Positions 9,601-17,426 are shown, numbered from the stretch's first letter. The stretch: 41,445 nucleotides of DNA from Methanobacteriales archaeon HGW-Methanobacteriales-1 (GCA_002839705.1 PGYO01000012.1:34909-76353), one strand, 5' to 3'. Program-made: numbers and translations. The notes: generated by a model not told the origin, from the sequence alone.

Positions 9601-10348
9601 CATAAGTACCTGCAATGTTTCTTGTGAAAGTACAATTATTTACAGTCACATTACCCACATAAGGAATAGTCTGAGCTTTGTCACCGTCGTTGTAAATAGC
9701 ACCACCGAAGTTAACAACATTGTTAATATTGAATGTGCTGTTATTCACGACCAATGTACCCCAGTTGGAAATAGCACCACCATTTCCCGCCTCGTTACCT
9801 GTGAAGGTGCTATTGTGCACTGATAAAGTTCCAGTTGGGTTGTTGTGGATTGCACCCCCATAGTTATGTGCGTAGTTATCTGTGAAATTGCAGTTAACAA
9901 CGTTCAGAGTACCATTATTACTAATGGCACCACCTGTAACCGGAAGGATGCCTGTTGCACGTCCATTTACGAAGGTTAAATTCGTGATGGTAACTGTAAC
10001 TGAATCTCTGATGTAAAATATTCTGGCGGTATTGCTTCCATTTATTATGGTATCCTTTTGGTTTTGGCCGGTAATAGTCATGTTTTTGCTTATAACTATT
10101 TCACTGTTGTTTAAACCCGCGTAATTTCCATTTGCTATGTATACTGTCCCTTTTTCATCAACAGATCCTACTCCCATGGATATGGTTTGGTAAGGTTGAT
10201 CGATCGTTCCAGGGTTGGTGTCCAATCCAGTAGTACCATTAACATAAACATTTGAGGATGCACTGGCACTGGAAATGGAAAGTAAAACAGCAAAAAGACA
10301 GATTATGAAGAGGATTTTAATTTTATTACTTTTTATTTGTTTTCTTAT
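6695..10348 (-). CDS. Surface adhesin-like protein: Pmp-type beta-helix, Ig-like repeats, DUF11, C-terminal anchor (AUA start)
   Basis: A 1217-residue secreted surface protein if read from an ATA codon at 10348. Residues 1-30 form a signal peptide (basic start, hydrophobic core, SASA cleavage region). About 17 repeats of the type GGAI-x-N-x-GTL plus C/S-x-F-x-x-N (about 70-600) resemble Pmp/beta-helix repeats. A NNWWG motif closes the helix. Three Ig-like repeats (about 768-1053; two nearly identical), one DUF11 domain (about 1055-1165, with LGNNGPDPAKNVT) and the C-terminal MQNTGTPIN plus membrane helix (about 1188-1215) follow. There is no in-frame ATG, GTG or TTG between the upstream stop and codon 42 (TTG, 10225), yet GGAGGTGA (10353-10360) lies at ideal distance from the ATA. 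Starting at 10225 would discard the intact signal peptide. The role is probably adhesion or surface coating; the ligand is unknown. Confidence 0.85.
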   Translation of the reverse strand: MRKQIKSNKIKILFIICLFAVLLSISSASASSNVYVNGTTGLDTNPGTIDQPYQTISMGVGSVDEKGTVYIANGNYAGLNNSEIVISKNMTITGQNQKDTIINGSNTARIFYIRDSVTVTITNLTFVNGRATGILPVTGGAISNNGTLNVVNCNFTDNYAHNYGGAIHNNPTGTLSVHNSTFTGNEAGNGGAISNWGTLVVNNSTFNINNVVNFGGAIYNDGDKAQTIPYVGNVTVNNCTFTRNIAGTYDAGQGSGGAIYTQLGNLTVDNCIFTGQNALRGEGGAIYSVRSTSKFSNSSFTDNWVYRGSGGAIKSEGTSLDPDVLTVINCSFMKNSAQYNAGAIGSWGSSIINITGSNFTNNSADNFGGAIQIHGTLTVTDCNFENNTSTGFGGAISNDGTCTVTSSNFLNNTSKEGGAIWSSKGYLKVINSNLTGNIATNTNWGYGGGAIGTTGVMDVINCTFTANNASYDGAAIWSNNVTQIINSTFTKNHAESGTIWNTGNGICTVTGSNFTNNTAGFGAGIENYGILTINSCNFTNNSASYGGAISHLGKNLIITNSNFTGNRATSSGGNGGVIWADYNTHSFTGPFTITGCIFTGNSATGQGSVLWNSRGSDTGVMHFNRIFGNTGNCDVYSASGAIDAENNWWGDNFNGTNPFAAVRVNTNVDADPWIVFRWNASPTTLLGLLGTSTVTADMRYNSNGIIPSGALPEGTVRFTVNNSGNINPLNGTIGSTMVTTIFSPAKYGLSTISATLDGFTLSTSVLVNGITTSLTINAASGYKGDNTTLTAILWDTNSNQAVAGKIINFYVNGNYIGQNTTDNNGLATYNYQITQNIGTYTINATFNATTQYEPSNGTNTLTVNSTPTNLTIDVASGYKGDNTILTATLWDTSHARAVVNEKVDFYVNGDYVGQGTTDNNGLATCNYNIAENVGTYTINATFNATTQYEPSNGTNNLIVNAKPTNLTIDNVTGNKGTNVTFKAVLTDTTHNLVIIGKNVTFKVNGAIVGNATTDNNGVATLTYYIDIVGGKYSVDAVFAADNQYASSNVTGTLKIPQSSVYVVVTSSKKDPKISETFTLTYKLGNNGPDPAKNVTITIPLPEGFEISNVNGDGNWTYSEKTRIITWTFTNLAVGDPYLYVTGKLKKAGAYLFSLSIATATYNGDTREITPITINAKNPAQVSAASNTIAMQNTGTPINYLIMAILMILSGLLVSKIK
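7485..7840 (-). repeat. Near-identical DNA repeats encoding two Ig-like domains of the adhesin
   Basis: A block of roughly 65 bp starting TTTGTTCCGTTACTGGG at about 7485 recurs at about 7774, a period near 289 bp and thus about one Ig-like domain. Flanking stretches are also similar, and the third domain is more diverged. This suggests recent duplication or gene conversion of a domain within the gene. Confidence 0.75.
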
Positions 10349-10665
10349 CTTTTCACCTCCTTTATTCTATTAATAATCACGAGCTATTGGGTAATGACCC
10401 ACACCAAAAAAATTAATTGAAGCGAATTAAAATCATTGAAACTGTTAATGAACTAATAATGTGATATACTAAAGTATACTAAATTACTACCCATATATTT
10501 AACGAATAAAAATGAATGAAAACATTTATAAAGCAAAATTAAAAGTATGCGATTATTTATTTACTATAGAAATTAATTTAAATCCATAAAAAAACAAAAT
10601 AGATTTTTATTTACTATAAATTTTAAAATAAAAAAAGGATGAGAAATTTTAAGTTCTCATATCAA
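10349..10665 (-). promoter_or_regulatory. Adhesin promoter and leader, and PQQ-gene terminator region
   Basis: Read on the minus strand, a TATA box TTAAATATATGG lies at 10491-10502. The predicted start, about 25 bp on, falls in a direct repeat: TATACTAAA (+ strand) at 10465-10473 and again at 10475-10483, a 10-bp period that places both copies on one DNA face. The leader holds a small hairpin, TGGGT-AATG-ACCCA at 10388-10401, and ends with the SD GGAGGTGA at 10353-10360. The rest (about 10505-10620) is plain AT-rich DNA. No gene is seen. Confidence 0.5.
10624..10660 (-). terminator. Hairpin plus T-tract terminator of the PQQ-propeller gene
   Basis: ATGAGAA (10639-10645) and TTCTCAT (10654-10660) form a 7-bp stem with an 8-nt loop just after the PQQ-gene stop. 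On the minus strand the stem is followed by T-rich sequence (T6-7, then ATTTTAAAA). Confidence 0.55.
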
Positions 10666-11898
10666 TTACTCTTTTTTATTTTTACGTCTGTTTAATACGG
10701 ATCTTAGTCCTAAAAGACCAACTATTACCACTATTACTGCACCCCAAGTGTAATAAGTGAAAATTGAACTTGGCCCTTGTTCTTTATCAGTATTTAATGC
10801 ATACAGATAACCATCTGTACTTCCTGCATAAACTGTTTTCCCATATACTGCTGGAGAAGAAGTTATGGGAGAATTAAATAGATAATAACCTGGTGAGTAA
10901 GACCATTCTTCTTTACCACTATATTTATTGACCACGTAGACCGTACCATCATTTGATCCAAAAACAATTTTATTGTCCATAAGGGCCGCGGTAGATTTTA
11001 TGGCACCGCCTGTTTTGTAAGACCATTTAAATGCTCCGTCACGGGTATCAAGAGCAGTCATATTTCCATCATCAGAACCAATGAATAAACTATTTTCATT
11101 AGATTCTATTGTTGCTGAAGAGGCTATTTTGTTACCCATATCAAATTTCCAGGTTAAAGAACCATTATCGGCACCAAGAGCATACACATTTCCATCATTG
11201 GATCCAACATAAACTGTATTGTTGTAAAATGCTGGTGAAGATTGTATAGCATCTCCTGAAGTATAAGCCCAATTTTGGCTTCCATTATTTATTCCCAGAC
11301 TGAATATTTTTCCATTTTGTGATCCTATATATATGGTTCCATTGTTTACAACAGGAGATGATTTTACGGCATTACCTGTATCAAATTCCCAGGTTTTTGT
11401 CCCGTTTTCTATATCCACAGCATATAATCGTCCATCATTTGAACCTATATAAACTGTATCATTCACCACGGCTGGTGAAGATTCAATGGCGTTCCCAGTC
11501 TTAAATTTCCAGTTAACATCACCATTATCAGTATTTATGGAGTAAAGATACCCATCAGTGGAACCAACGAATAAAGTCTTATTTTGAATGGCTGGAGATG
11601 AAATTAAGCCCCCGCCGGTTTTATAATCCCATAATTTTGTACCATCTTCCATATCTACGGCATATACATTCCCGGCATTTGAACCAAAGAATATTATTTT
11701 ATTCAATATGGCGGGGGATGATTGTATTGGTCCTCCTGCTGGGAAGTACCATACTTGGGATGTGAAATCCGCTGCTTCTTTTAAAAATCCAGTGTGTTCC
11801 TGATTCTCGTGAAACATCTGCCAATCTGCAGCAGACACTGGACCAATCAGTATACACGCTATGAGTAGTCCAATAAAGGCATTTCTCTTTTTAAACAT
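10666..11898 (-). CDS. Secreted, membrane-anchored PQQ-type beta-propeller protein
   Basis: A 410-residue protein with a signal peptide (1-23, ending PVSA), eight repeats of about 40 residues (about 54-370) and a C-terminal membrane helix (about 381-399) followed by NRRKNKKE. Each repeat follows the pattern SSPA-x5-V/IY-x-GS-x-DG-x-LYA-x5-G-x2-W-x-F-x-TG, the PQQ/quinoprotein propeller signature. The N-terminal segment with WQMFHENQEHTG probably closes the ring, giving an eight-bladed propeller outside the cell. No dehydrogenase residues are visible, so a BamB-like binding or scaffold role is more likely than a quinoenzyme. A good SD (GGTGA) precedes ATG 11898. It lies behind the adhesin gene in the same direction but with its own terminator. 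Confidence 0.85.
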   Translation of the reverse strand: MFKKRNAFIGLLIACILIGPVSAADWQMFHENQEHTGFLKEAADFTSQVWYFPAGGPIQSSPAILNKIIFFGSNAGNVYAVDMEDGTKLWDYKTGGGLISSPAIQNKTLFVGSTDGYLYSINTDNGDVNWKFKTGNAIESSPAVVNDTVYIGSNDGRLYAVDIENGTKTWEFDTGNAVKSSPVVNNGTIYIGSQNGKIFSLGINNGSQNWAYTSGDAIQSSPAFYNNTVYVGSNDGNVYALGADNGSLTWKFDMGNKIASSATIESNENSLFIGSDDGNMTALDTRDGAFKWSYKTGGAIKSTAALMDNKIVFGSNDGTVYVVNKYSGKEEWSYSPGYYLFNSPITSSPAVYGKTVYAGSTDGYLYALNTDKEQGPSSIFTYYTWGAVIVVIVGLLGLRSVLNRRKNKKE

Positions 11899-12085
11899 AT
11901 TTTTTCACCACAATTAATATAATAATGGAAAATATTGATAATCAATTTAATCAATTTATATCCATTTTTTACTTTTAATTTGCTCTAAAGTTAGTAATAT
12001 TAATGATTTAAACTTTATAATCAGTTTAAATTATTTTTATTTAATTTATTAATCATTTTATTAAGCATATTCGTAAAATGAGAGA

Positions 12086-12109
12086 TATAATAGGTACATC
12101 TCTATTATA
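12086..12109 (-). terminator. Hairpin at the end of the ABC permease gene (possible terminator)
   Basis: TATAATAG (12086-12093) and CTATTATA (12102-12109) form an 8-bp stem with an 8-nt loop overlapping the permease stop. Only a weak T-run follows on the minus strand, so it may instead protect the mRNA 3' end. Confidence 0.35.
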
Positions 12110-13337
12110 CGTCTCTATTGAAACTTCTAACTCCCATGGCAAAGAATAATAGGGTAAAACCTATTAAAACTGCAACATCTATCCATACATCTCCTAAACT
12201 TGCTCCTTTAAGCATGACTGCTCTTAGTGCATCATTAGCGTATGTTAATGGGACTAGATATGCGATTTTCTGGAATATCCAAGGCATGGTTGCTAGTGGA
12301 TAGAATACTCCTGATACAAACATCATGGGCATGGTAAATGGCATTACCATTTGCACATAATCTTCTTGAGTAGAAACTCTGGCGGATATCATTATTCCAA
12401 ATCCTACAAAACATAGGGCTGTTAGAACCAGTAGTAAGAGCGTGAGTCCCATACTTCCCTTTATTACTATTCCAAATAGAATAACGGCGGCCACAATTAA
12501 TATCAACGCCCTCGCAGTTTCAATTATCAATTTGGATATAATTTTTCCACCTACAACGGTAGAAACATTGGTTGGGGTCATAAATAAACGAGCTAGTTCT
12601 CCTCTTTCTCTTTCACCCGCAATGGACTCCCCCATACCCATCATACAAGACATCATCACGGTCATGGCTATAACTGCAGGTACCAGGAAGTCTATGTATT
12701 TAATATCACCATAAATCTTGTCTACCTGGAAATTAATGGTATTTGCCAGATTTTGTATGCTGGCCACTATTCCTCCAGACCCTGATGAAGATACCTGACT
12801 GGTGTTTACCTGAATTCCTGTCTGATTTGAGGCACTTTGGCTACTCTGAGAACTGGCGGTCGAGCCACTACTGTTCATCTGCATTTTTTCCAGTCCGAGC
12901 TGGCCGGAAATTTTGCTGAATAACGCTTGTGTGGTGGGTATTAATGCCTGGCTGGCCATCTGATCAGATGAGTCAACATACATAACTACGCTTTGAGGCT
13001 GCGAACTAGTAAGATTGTCATAATTGGGTGGCAATATGATGGCTGCTTTTACCTGTCCGCTCTGAACCATCTCTCTACCCTTCTCGGGATCGCTAATAAT
13101 TCCCTTCACATCATACAAACTCATATTTTTTATGGCATTTAGTGTCTGATCGGTTACTGCTCCGTGTGATTGATCAACTACCACTATGGGTATGTTATCA
13201 AGTGTTCCACCCATCCCATAACCAAATAAGGTTATCATAATGATCGGGAAAAGTATAAGGGACATTAAACGAGGTTTATGCCTCCAAAGGACTATTAGGT
13301 CCTTTTTGAGCATCCACATTACTTTTTTAGTCTCCAA
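12105..13337 (-). CDS. ABC-2 type transporter permease
   Basis: A 410-residue permease of the ABC-2 exporter type. One N-terminal helix (about 25-45) is followed by a large external domain (about 46-215) with a Ser/Gln-rich low-complexity stretch at about 157-195. Five more helices follow (about 217-242, 262-290, 296-320, 330-355 and 383-402). The GERERGELARLFMTP segment (about 235-250) is the cytoplasmic coupling loop typical of this family. Translation starts at TTG 13337, and its SD (GGAGGAATAACA) is formed by the last codons of the ATPase gene, only 2 nt away, so the two proteins should be translationally coupled. The exported substrate is unknown; PadR-linked exporters often handle drugs or small peptides. 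Confidence 0.88.
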   Translation of the reverse strand: METKKVMWMLKKDLIVLWRHKPRLMSLILFPIIMITLFGYGMGGTLDNIPIVVVDQSHGAVTDQTLNAIKNMSLYDVKGIISDPEKGREMVQSGQVKAAIILPPNYDNLTSSQPQSVVMYVDSSDQMASQALIPTTQALFSKISGQLGLEKMQMNSSGSTASSQSSQSASNQTGIQVNTSQVSSSGSGGIVASIQNLANTINFQVDKIYGDIKYIDFLVPAVIAMTVMMSCMMGMGESIAGERERGELARLFMTPTNVSTVVGGKIISKLIIETARALILIVAAVILFGIVIKGSMGLTLLLLVLTALCFVGFGIMISARVSTQEDYVQMVMPFTMPMMFVSGVFYPLATMPWIFQKIAYLVPLTYANDALRAVMLKGASLGDVWIDVAVLIGFTLLFFAMGVRSFNRDV

Positions 13338-13339
13338 TG

Positions 13340-14419
13340 TTATTCCTCCTTCTCTTTAGCGGTTACTTTTACAAATACATCTTCCAAAGAGGGATCTTTA
13401 GTTGAAATAGAAGTTATATTCCCTTTATTCTCCATAACTACCCATATAACATCATTTACAGCCGTTTTACATTTTTCGTCCATTTCCATAATGACTCGAC
13501 CGGAATGGTGCTTGCTTACTTCAAATACTACGGGGAGCTTTTGAATTTCTTCTACCATTTTATCATTCAGGTTACTGACCATGATGCTCATTTGTTTGGT
13601 TTTTCCATCTTCTCTTTCAAGATCTGCTACTGCTCCTTTTAAATCTTTAAATGAACTTTCTTCACCAATAGGATTTTCTTGCTCTATTTTATCAATAATA
13701 ATGCCTAATTTGGCCTTTTTAGCATCTTCCTCTTCTCTTATCATGGTATCTTTTAATCCCTGAGGAGTGTCAAAGGCAGCAAGTGTGCCTTGATTAATAA
13801 TTCCCACATTATCACATAGAAGCTCTACTTCATACATATCGTGAGAACAGAGTATTATGGTATGTCCTTTTTCATTCAACTCAGTAATTAAATCCCAGAG
13901 GACTCTTTTGGTTGTAGGATCCAGTCCAATAGTTGGCTCGTCTAAGAACAAAATATCTGGCTGATGCACCAGACTGGCCACTACAGAAACTTTTTGTTTC
14001 TGACCACCAGAAAGTTGTCTAACCAACTTATTTTGAGCGTATTTTATGTCAACCAGTTCCATGAGTTCTTCAATACGTACCTCTTTAAGGTCCCGAGGCA
14101 TTCCATAAAAGTCAGCACATAGCTCCACATTTTCTCGCACAGTAAGATCACCATAAAGGCTCACCAGTTGAGGAACCATTCCTATTTTTTGCCTAACCTC
14201 ATTAGGACTCTCATTAATGTCATAACCAGCTACATTGGCGCTTCCTCCTGTTGGCTGAGCTAGACAAGTCAGCATTTTTATGGTAGTAGTTTTCCCTGCT
14301 CCATTGGGCCCTAAAAATCCGAAAATTGATTTATTCTCAATTTTCATATTTAAGGCATCCACGGCTAGAAAATCACCAAATTTTTTTGTTAAATCGAAGG
14401 TTTCTATTGCGTATTTCAT
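13340..14419 (-). CDS. ABC transporter ATP-binding protein
   Basis: A 359-residue ATPase that powers the adjacent permease. Walker A is GPNGAGKTTT (about 38-47), the Q-loop is MVPQ (about 86), the signature is LSGGQKQKV (about 141-149), Walker B is DILFLDEPT (about 160-168), and the switch His is in LCSHD (about 194). A C-terminal extension of about 120 residues (240-359) resembles the dimer or regulatory tail of exporter ATPases. The SD GGAGG (14430-14434 on the minus strand) lies partly in a hairpin (14426-14444). Order: PadR regulator, this ATPase, permease. Confidence 0.92.
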   Translation of the reverse strand: MKYAIETFDLTKKFGDFLAVDALNMKIENKSIFGFLGPNGAGKTTTIKMLTCLAQPTGGSANVAGYDINESPNEVRQKIGMVPQLVSLYGDLTVRENVELCADFYGMPRDLKEVRIEELMELVDIKYAQNKLVRQLSGGQKQKVSVVASLVHQPDILFLDEPTIGLDPTTKRVLWDLITELNEKGHTIILCSHDMYEVELLCDNVGIINQGTLAAFDTPQGLKDTMIREEEDAKKAKLGIIIDKIEQENPIGEESSFKDLKGAVADLEREDGKTKQMSIMVSNLNDKMVEEIQKLPVVFEVSKHHSGRVIMEMDEKCKTAVNDVIWVVMENKGNITSISTKDPSLEDVFVKVTAKEKEE

Positions 14420-14425
14420 GTTATT

Positions 14426-14444
14426 AACACCTCCGTGTGGTGTT
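14426..14444 (-). promoter_or_regulatory. Hairpin overlapping the SD of the ABC ATPase gene
   Basis: On the minus strand AACACC-ACACGGA-GGTGTT can fold into a 6-bp stem with a 7-nt loop. The SD GGAGGTG is split between loop and stem, and the ATG is 10 nt on. Folding would reduce initiation and uncouple exporter from regulator synthesis. Confidence 0.4.
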
Positions 14445-14535
14445 TTAGCTTATAATAATTTTTTAATAAATTAAATAGCGTTATATTGGTTAAACTAATT
14501 TTAAATCAGCTTACATGGCTAATTTTATTTTATTC

Positions 14536-14937
14536 TTAAATTTCATCATTCCAAAAATCTTCCCAAAGTTTGGCAATATTATTTTCGAAAATGTCTCTTA
14601 TTCTAAGAATTGTAGCTTCTCCTTGGGGGGTTATTTCATAATATTTTAGCTTTCTTTTACCCTGATATTCCCATGTTCCTGTAATAAGGCCTTTTTTTTC
14701 AAGGTCATGTAATATGGGATATATTGTGCTGGGCCCCAGTGGTTTCATTTTCTTAGAGAGATTATGAGAAAGATAAAATTTATTTATATTGGTCATTATT
14801 TCATAACCGTGCAGTCTATGCTTCTTTATCATTCCCAAAATTATTGTTTTGCCGAATCCACGCATGAAAGTTTTTATAAATGTTTTATCATATTTTTGAC
14901 AATCTGAATCGTCAAAATCTTCGCAAGGATTATTCAT
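14536..14937 (-). CDS. PadR family transcriptional regulator
   Basis: A 133-residue winged-helix regulator. After an acidic N-terminal tail (1-21), the PadR domain is clear: ILGMIKKHRLHGYEI (about 33-47), the recognition helix and wing region GPSTIYPILHDLEKKGLI (about 68-85), and KRKLKYYEITPQG (about 93-105). A C-terminal helix (about 107-130) should dimerise. PadR proteins usually repress a neighbouring exporter and release on ligand binding; here the ABC genes follow 116 bp downstream on the same strand. The SD is weak. Internal Met at about residue 26 is an alternative start that would keep the domain. GATATAT repeats 180-270 bp upstream are candidate operators. Confidence 0.88.
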   Translation of the reverse strand: MNNPCEDFDDSDCQKYDKTFIKTFMRGFGKTIILGMIKKHRLHGYEIMTNINKFYLSHNLSKKMKPLGPSTIYPILHDLEKKGLITGTWEYQGKRKLKYYEITPQGEATILRIRDIFENNIAKLWEDFWNDEI

Positions 14938-15428
14938 GTCTTCTGAATTTTCATTGTGATGGTTATTTTTATTTTCATCTAGAATTTACTAACCCCCTAC
15001 ATTCTATTTCTAAATTTAACTGTTTTTTGTTATTTAGACTAAATTTAATTTACTTAAACACCTCATATTCAAATATTAATCCATATTCGATGTTTTCAAT
15101 TTACTATTCTAGATTTTGATATATTAATTTTGGATATATCTATTTTCGTAATATTCAATAATACAAATTCAGATATATAAATATTGCTATTAATTTTGAT
15201 ATATCTGTTTTTGTAATAGATAATAGTACTTTTTAATTAATAATAATATAAAAATTAAATAAGAAATTAAAATTTCTTTTTCTTATTTTCCAGTAAAATT
15301 AAAATTTTATGGTTTATTAATCAATAATAGAAAAAAATAACCTTCAAAAACAAGAATATATCTTTAATGGAGATAAGTGAGAGAACACATATTTTAGGAT
15401 TATTCAATCAATGATGGGTGATAATAAC
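14938..15428. promoter_or_regulatory. Divergent spacer with four GATATAT elements (candidate PadR operators)
   Basis: The DNA between padR (-) and the TIM-barrel gene (+) is very AT-rich. GATATAT-type elements occur at 15118-15125 (GATATATT), 15133-15140 (GATATATC), 15172-15179 (GATATATA) and 15198-15205 (GATATATC). Two sit in a longer direct repeat, ATTTTGGATATATCTATTTTCGTAATA-like at about 15127-15153 and its near copy at about 15193-15218, 65 bp apart. GATATATC is itself palindromic. The distance to padR is long (about 180-270 bp), so the sites may serve either gene. No coding sequence is supported; SD GGGTGAT for the next gene lies at 15416-15422. Confidence 0.45.
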
Positions 15429-16187
15429 ATGAAGTGTGGTTTTTCTAGTTTGGCTCTTTTTATGAATTCTTTTGAAATGATGCTTGATCAGGCAACCCAA
15501 GATGGATTCCAATGCATGGAAATATTATGTGAAGGGCCATATTGGCCTCGCAGCGTCCTGGAAGAATGCAGTAGCTTGGAAGTTTTTCAATCATATGATC
15601 TGGATATTTTTTTGCATGCTCCGACGGTAGATTTAAATCCAGCCAGTATTAACTCCGGAATAAGAGAGGAAACTAGGAGACAAATGGAAGAAACGGTTGA
15701 TTTAGCTGTTAAAATTGAAGCTAAAGCTATAACCACACATCCTGGAATGATTCGCCGTTTAGAAGAGAGAGTTAGGGTCATGGCCATCGATTTCGCGGTT
15801 GAAAATCTCACGGAATGCTCTGAATACGCTGATAGCAGAGGAATATGTTTTTCTATAGAAAATATGCCTAATAAATATGCTTATTTATGTAATAGTGCTT
15901 TAGAGCATGATTTTATGGTGAATGAATGTGGATGCAAGGCCACAGTGGATATGGGTCATGCTAATACTACTGATGACCCTTCAGAATTTTTAAATATTAA
16001 TAAAACCATTTATTACCATTTAAGTGACAATGATGGTCTCAAAGATCAGCATTTACCATTGGGTGATGGATCTCTGGACTTAAATCTCATTAAAAATATT
16101 AAAGTTGGTATTATAGAGCTTAATTCCTATGAATCTGTTTTAAAAAGCAAGAAAATTTTATATAAATTAAATGGCAAGGGTAATTAA
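15429..16187 (+). CDS. Sugar phosphate isomerase/epimerase-like TIM-barrel protein
   Basis: A 252-residue protein of the xylose-isomerase-like/AP-endonuclease-2 TIM-barrel superfamily. Likely metal-binding residues appear in the usual order: EILCEGP (about 34), HAPTV (about 62), TTHPGM (about 102-107), FSIENMPN (about 139-146), VDMGHAN (about 174-180) and a late YHLSDNDG plus HLPLGDG (about 197-214). These fit a divalent-metal isomerase, epimerase or endonuclease IV-like enzyme; the substrate is not evident. In-frame ATGs at 15411 and 15414 exist, but GGGTGAT at 15416-15422 is correctly spaced for ATG 15429. The next gene follows after 38 nt with its own SD, so the two may form a short operon. 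Confidence 0.8.
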   Translation: MKCGFSSLALFMNSFEMMLDQATQDGFQCMEILCEGPYWPRSVLEECSSLEVFQSYDLDIFLHAPTVDLNPASINSGIREETRRQMEETVDLAVKIEAKAITTHPGMIRRLEERVRVMAIDFAVENLTECSEYADSRGICFSIENMPNKYAYLCNSALEHDFMVNECGCKATVDMGHANTTDDPSEFLNINKTIYYHLSDNDGLKDQHLPLGDGSLDLNLIKNIKVGIIELNSYESVLKSKKILYKLNGKGN

Positions 16188-16225
16188 GCTAGAAACAACT
16201 TTTAAGATAAATAGGGGAGATATGC

Positions 16226-16858
16226 TTGGATAAAAGCGTTAAAAAAGATTTAAAAGAAAAATTCATGGATACCAGTCGTATAGAAACTTTGGCCGATGGT
16301 ATTTTCGCCATAGCTATGACTCTCCTAGTTTTAACTCTAGAGGTCCCCAATTTTCCGGATCCAGTGACCAATGCTACTATGATTAATTTTTTAATTTCTA
16401 CTATACCTCAATTTTTTGTTTATGGAATGAGTTTTGTTTTGCTGGCAGTTTTTTGGAGAATAAATCATCGAGAATTTAATAGAATAGAAAAATCAGATGG
16501 CATTCTTTTAAGGATGACTATTATTTGGCTGATGTTTGTAGTTTTGGTACCATTTTCAACGTCTTTAATTGGTGATTATGGTAATTTACAAGTGCCTGAA
16601 CTGTTCTTTCATCTCAATATGTTTATAATAGGAATTTTAGCTTTTATAACTTGGTATTATGCTGTTAATTGGGGACTCACAAGTATTAAATGGACTAAAA
16701 AAGCTTATAAAAGAAGTTTTTACGGTTATTTAATATTTCCATTTTTAGCAGTCCTAGCCATGCTTTTAACATTTATTACTCCCTCATACAGTTCCCTAGC
16801 TTATCTAGGAATATTCTTTTTTGAAACTATGGGGAAAAGATTAATTGGTGATGAATAG
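16226..16858 (+). CDS. TMEM175/DUF1211-like potassium channel family protein
   Basis: A 210-residue membrane protein with the hallmark first helix of the prokaryotic TMEM175 family: RIETLADGIFAIAMTLLVL (about 13-31), in which the conserved F/A-x-D-G-x-F-A-I pattern lines the pore. About six helices are visible (16-35, 52-72, 90-110, 125-148, 164-184 and a short last one). Family members form K+-leak channels with two six-helix repeats or as tetramers of one repeat; this is one repeat. The start is TTG at 16226 with GGGGAG at 16214-16219; an ATG at 16222 is in another frame and soon meets a stop. Function by homology only. Confidence 0.78.
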   Translation: MDKSVKKDLKEKFMDTSRIETLADGIFAIAMTLLVLTLEVPNFPDPVTNATMINFLISTIPQFFVYGMSFVLLAVFWRINHREFNRIEKSDGILLRMTIIWLMFVVLVPFSTSLIGDYGNLQVPELFFHLNMFIIGILAFITWYYAVNWGLTSIKWTKKAYKRSFYGYLIFPFLAVLAMLLTFITPSYSSLAYLGIFFFETMGKRLIGDE

Positions 16859-16938
16859 TGGCTATTTTAGATTCTTAATTAGAAATAATATTCAATTTTT
16901 AATTAGAATAATTAATTAAAAAGAGTATTTGAGTTAAT

Positions 16939-17286
16939 TCACGGCCGTATATAAATCCAGCCTTCTTTTTGCTTTCTTACTATCTCTCCAATTCCGGAAG
17001 GTGCAACTTCAATTCCTTTAATTAGTTCTTCAGGACTCACATTAAGAGAATTTAAGGTATTTGAACAGGCTGCAAAGATCACCTCTTTTTTAAGCAAGCT
17101 AGATATTATGTCTGCATAGGGAGAACTATTAAAAAACATTTTAACTCCCATAGAATAAGCTACAAGTTCTATTTCTAAATTTTCTTCACCCAAATCAGCA
17201 ATTAGATTTTTCATATTATTTAAAACTAGATTAACTCGAAAAGGGTCTTCTTCATTCACTTGAAATATTACTCTATATTGTTCCAT
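16939..17286 (-). CDS. DsrE/DsrF-like protein
   Basis: A 115-residue soluble protein with the DsrE-like alpha/beta fold: YRVIFQVNE (4-12), NLVLNNMKNLIADL (about 19-32), IELVAYSMGV (about 39-48), VIFAACSNTL (about 69-78) and a closing GIGEIVRKQKEGWIYI. Cys at about residue 74 is where many DsrE-like proteins carry a sulfur-relay Cys, so a sulfur-transfer role is possible but unproven. A GGGAG SD precedes ATG 17286. It is transcribed away from the next small gene and convergently to the TMEM175 gene. Confidence 0.78.
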   Translation of the reverse strand: MEQYRVIFQVNEEDPFRVNLVLNNMKNLIADLGEENLEIELVAYSMGVKMFFNSSPYADIISSLLKKEVIFAACSNTLNSLNVSPEELIKGIEVAPSGIGEIVRKQKEGWIYIRP

Positions 17287-17426
17287 TTTTCTCCCTCAAT
17301 AATCAATTCATTAGCAATATTCCTATTTGTTTTATTAATTAAAAAATATAATTAATAATGATTTTTTAAAATATTAACTCACTAAATTTTTTATTATTAT
17401 TTTTATAACGATTTAGGTGAATAGGT

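Noticed and set aside
7290-9823. Several open frames on the + strand opposite the adhesin gene (up to about 198 codons)
   Set aside because: They follow the repeat period of the adhesin, are Cys/Thr- or Leu-rich in an odd way, lack SDs and have no recognisable domains. They are antisense shadows of repetitive coding DNA.
10223-10225. TTG at codon 42 as the start of the adhesin
   Set aside because: It has no SD and would leave out a complete in-frame signal peptide that is preceded by a strong SD.
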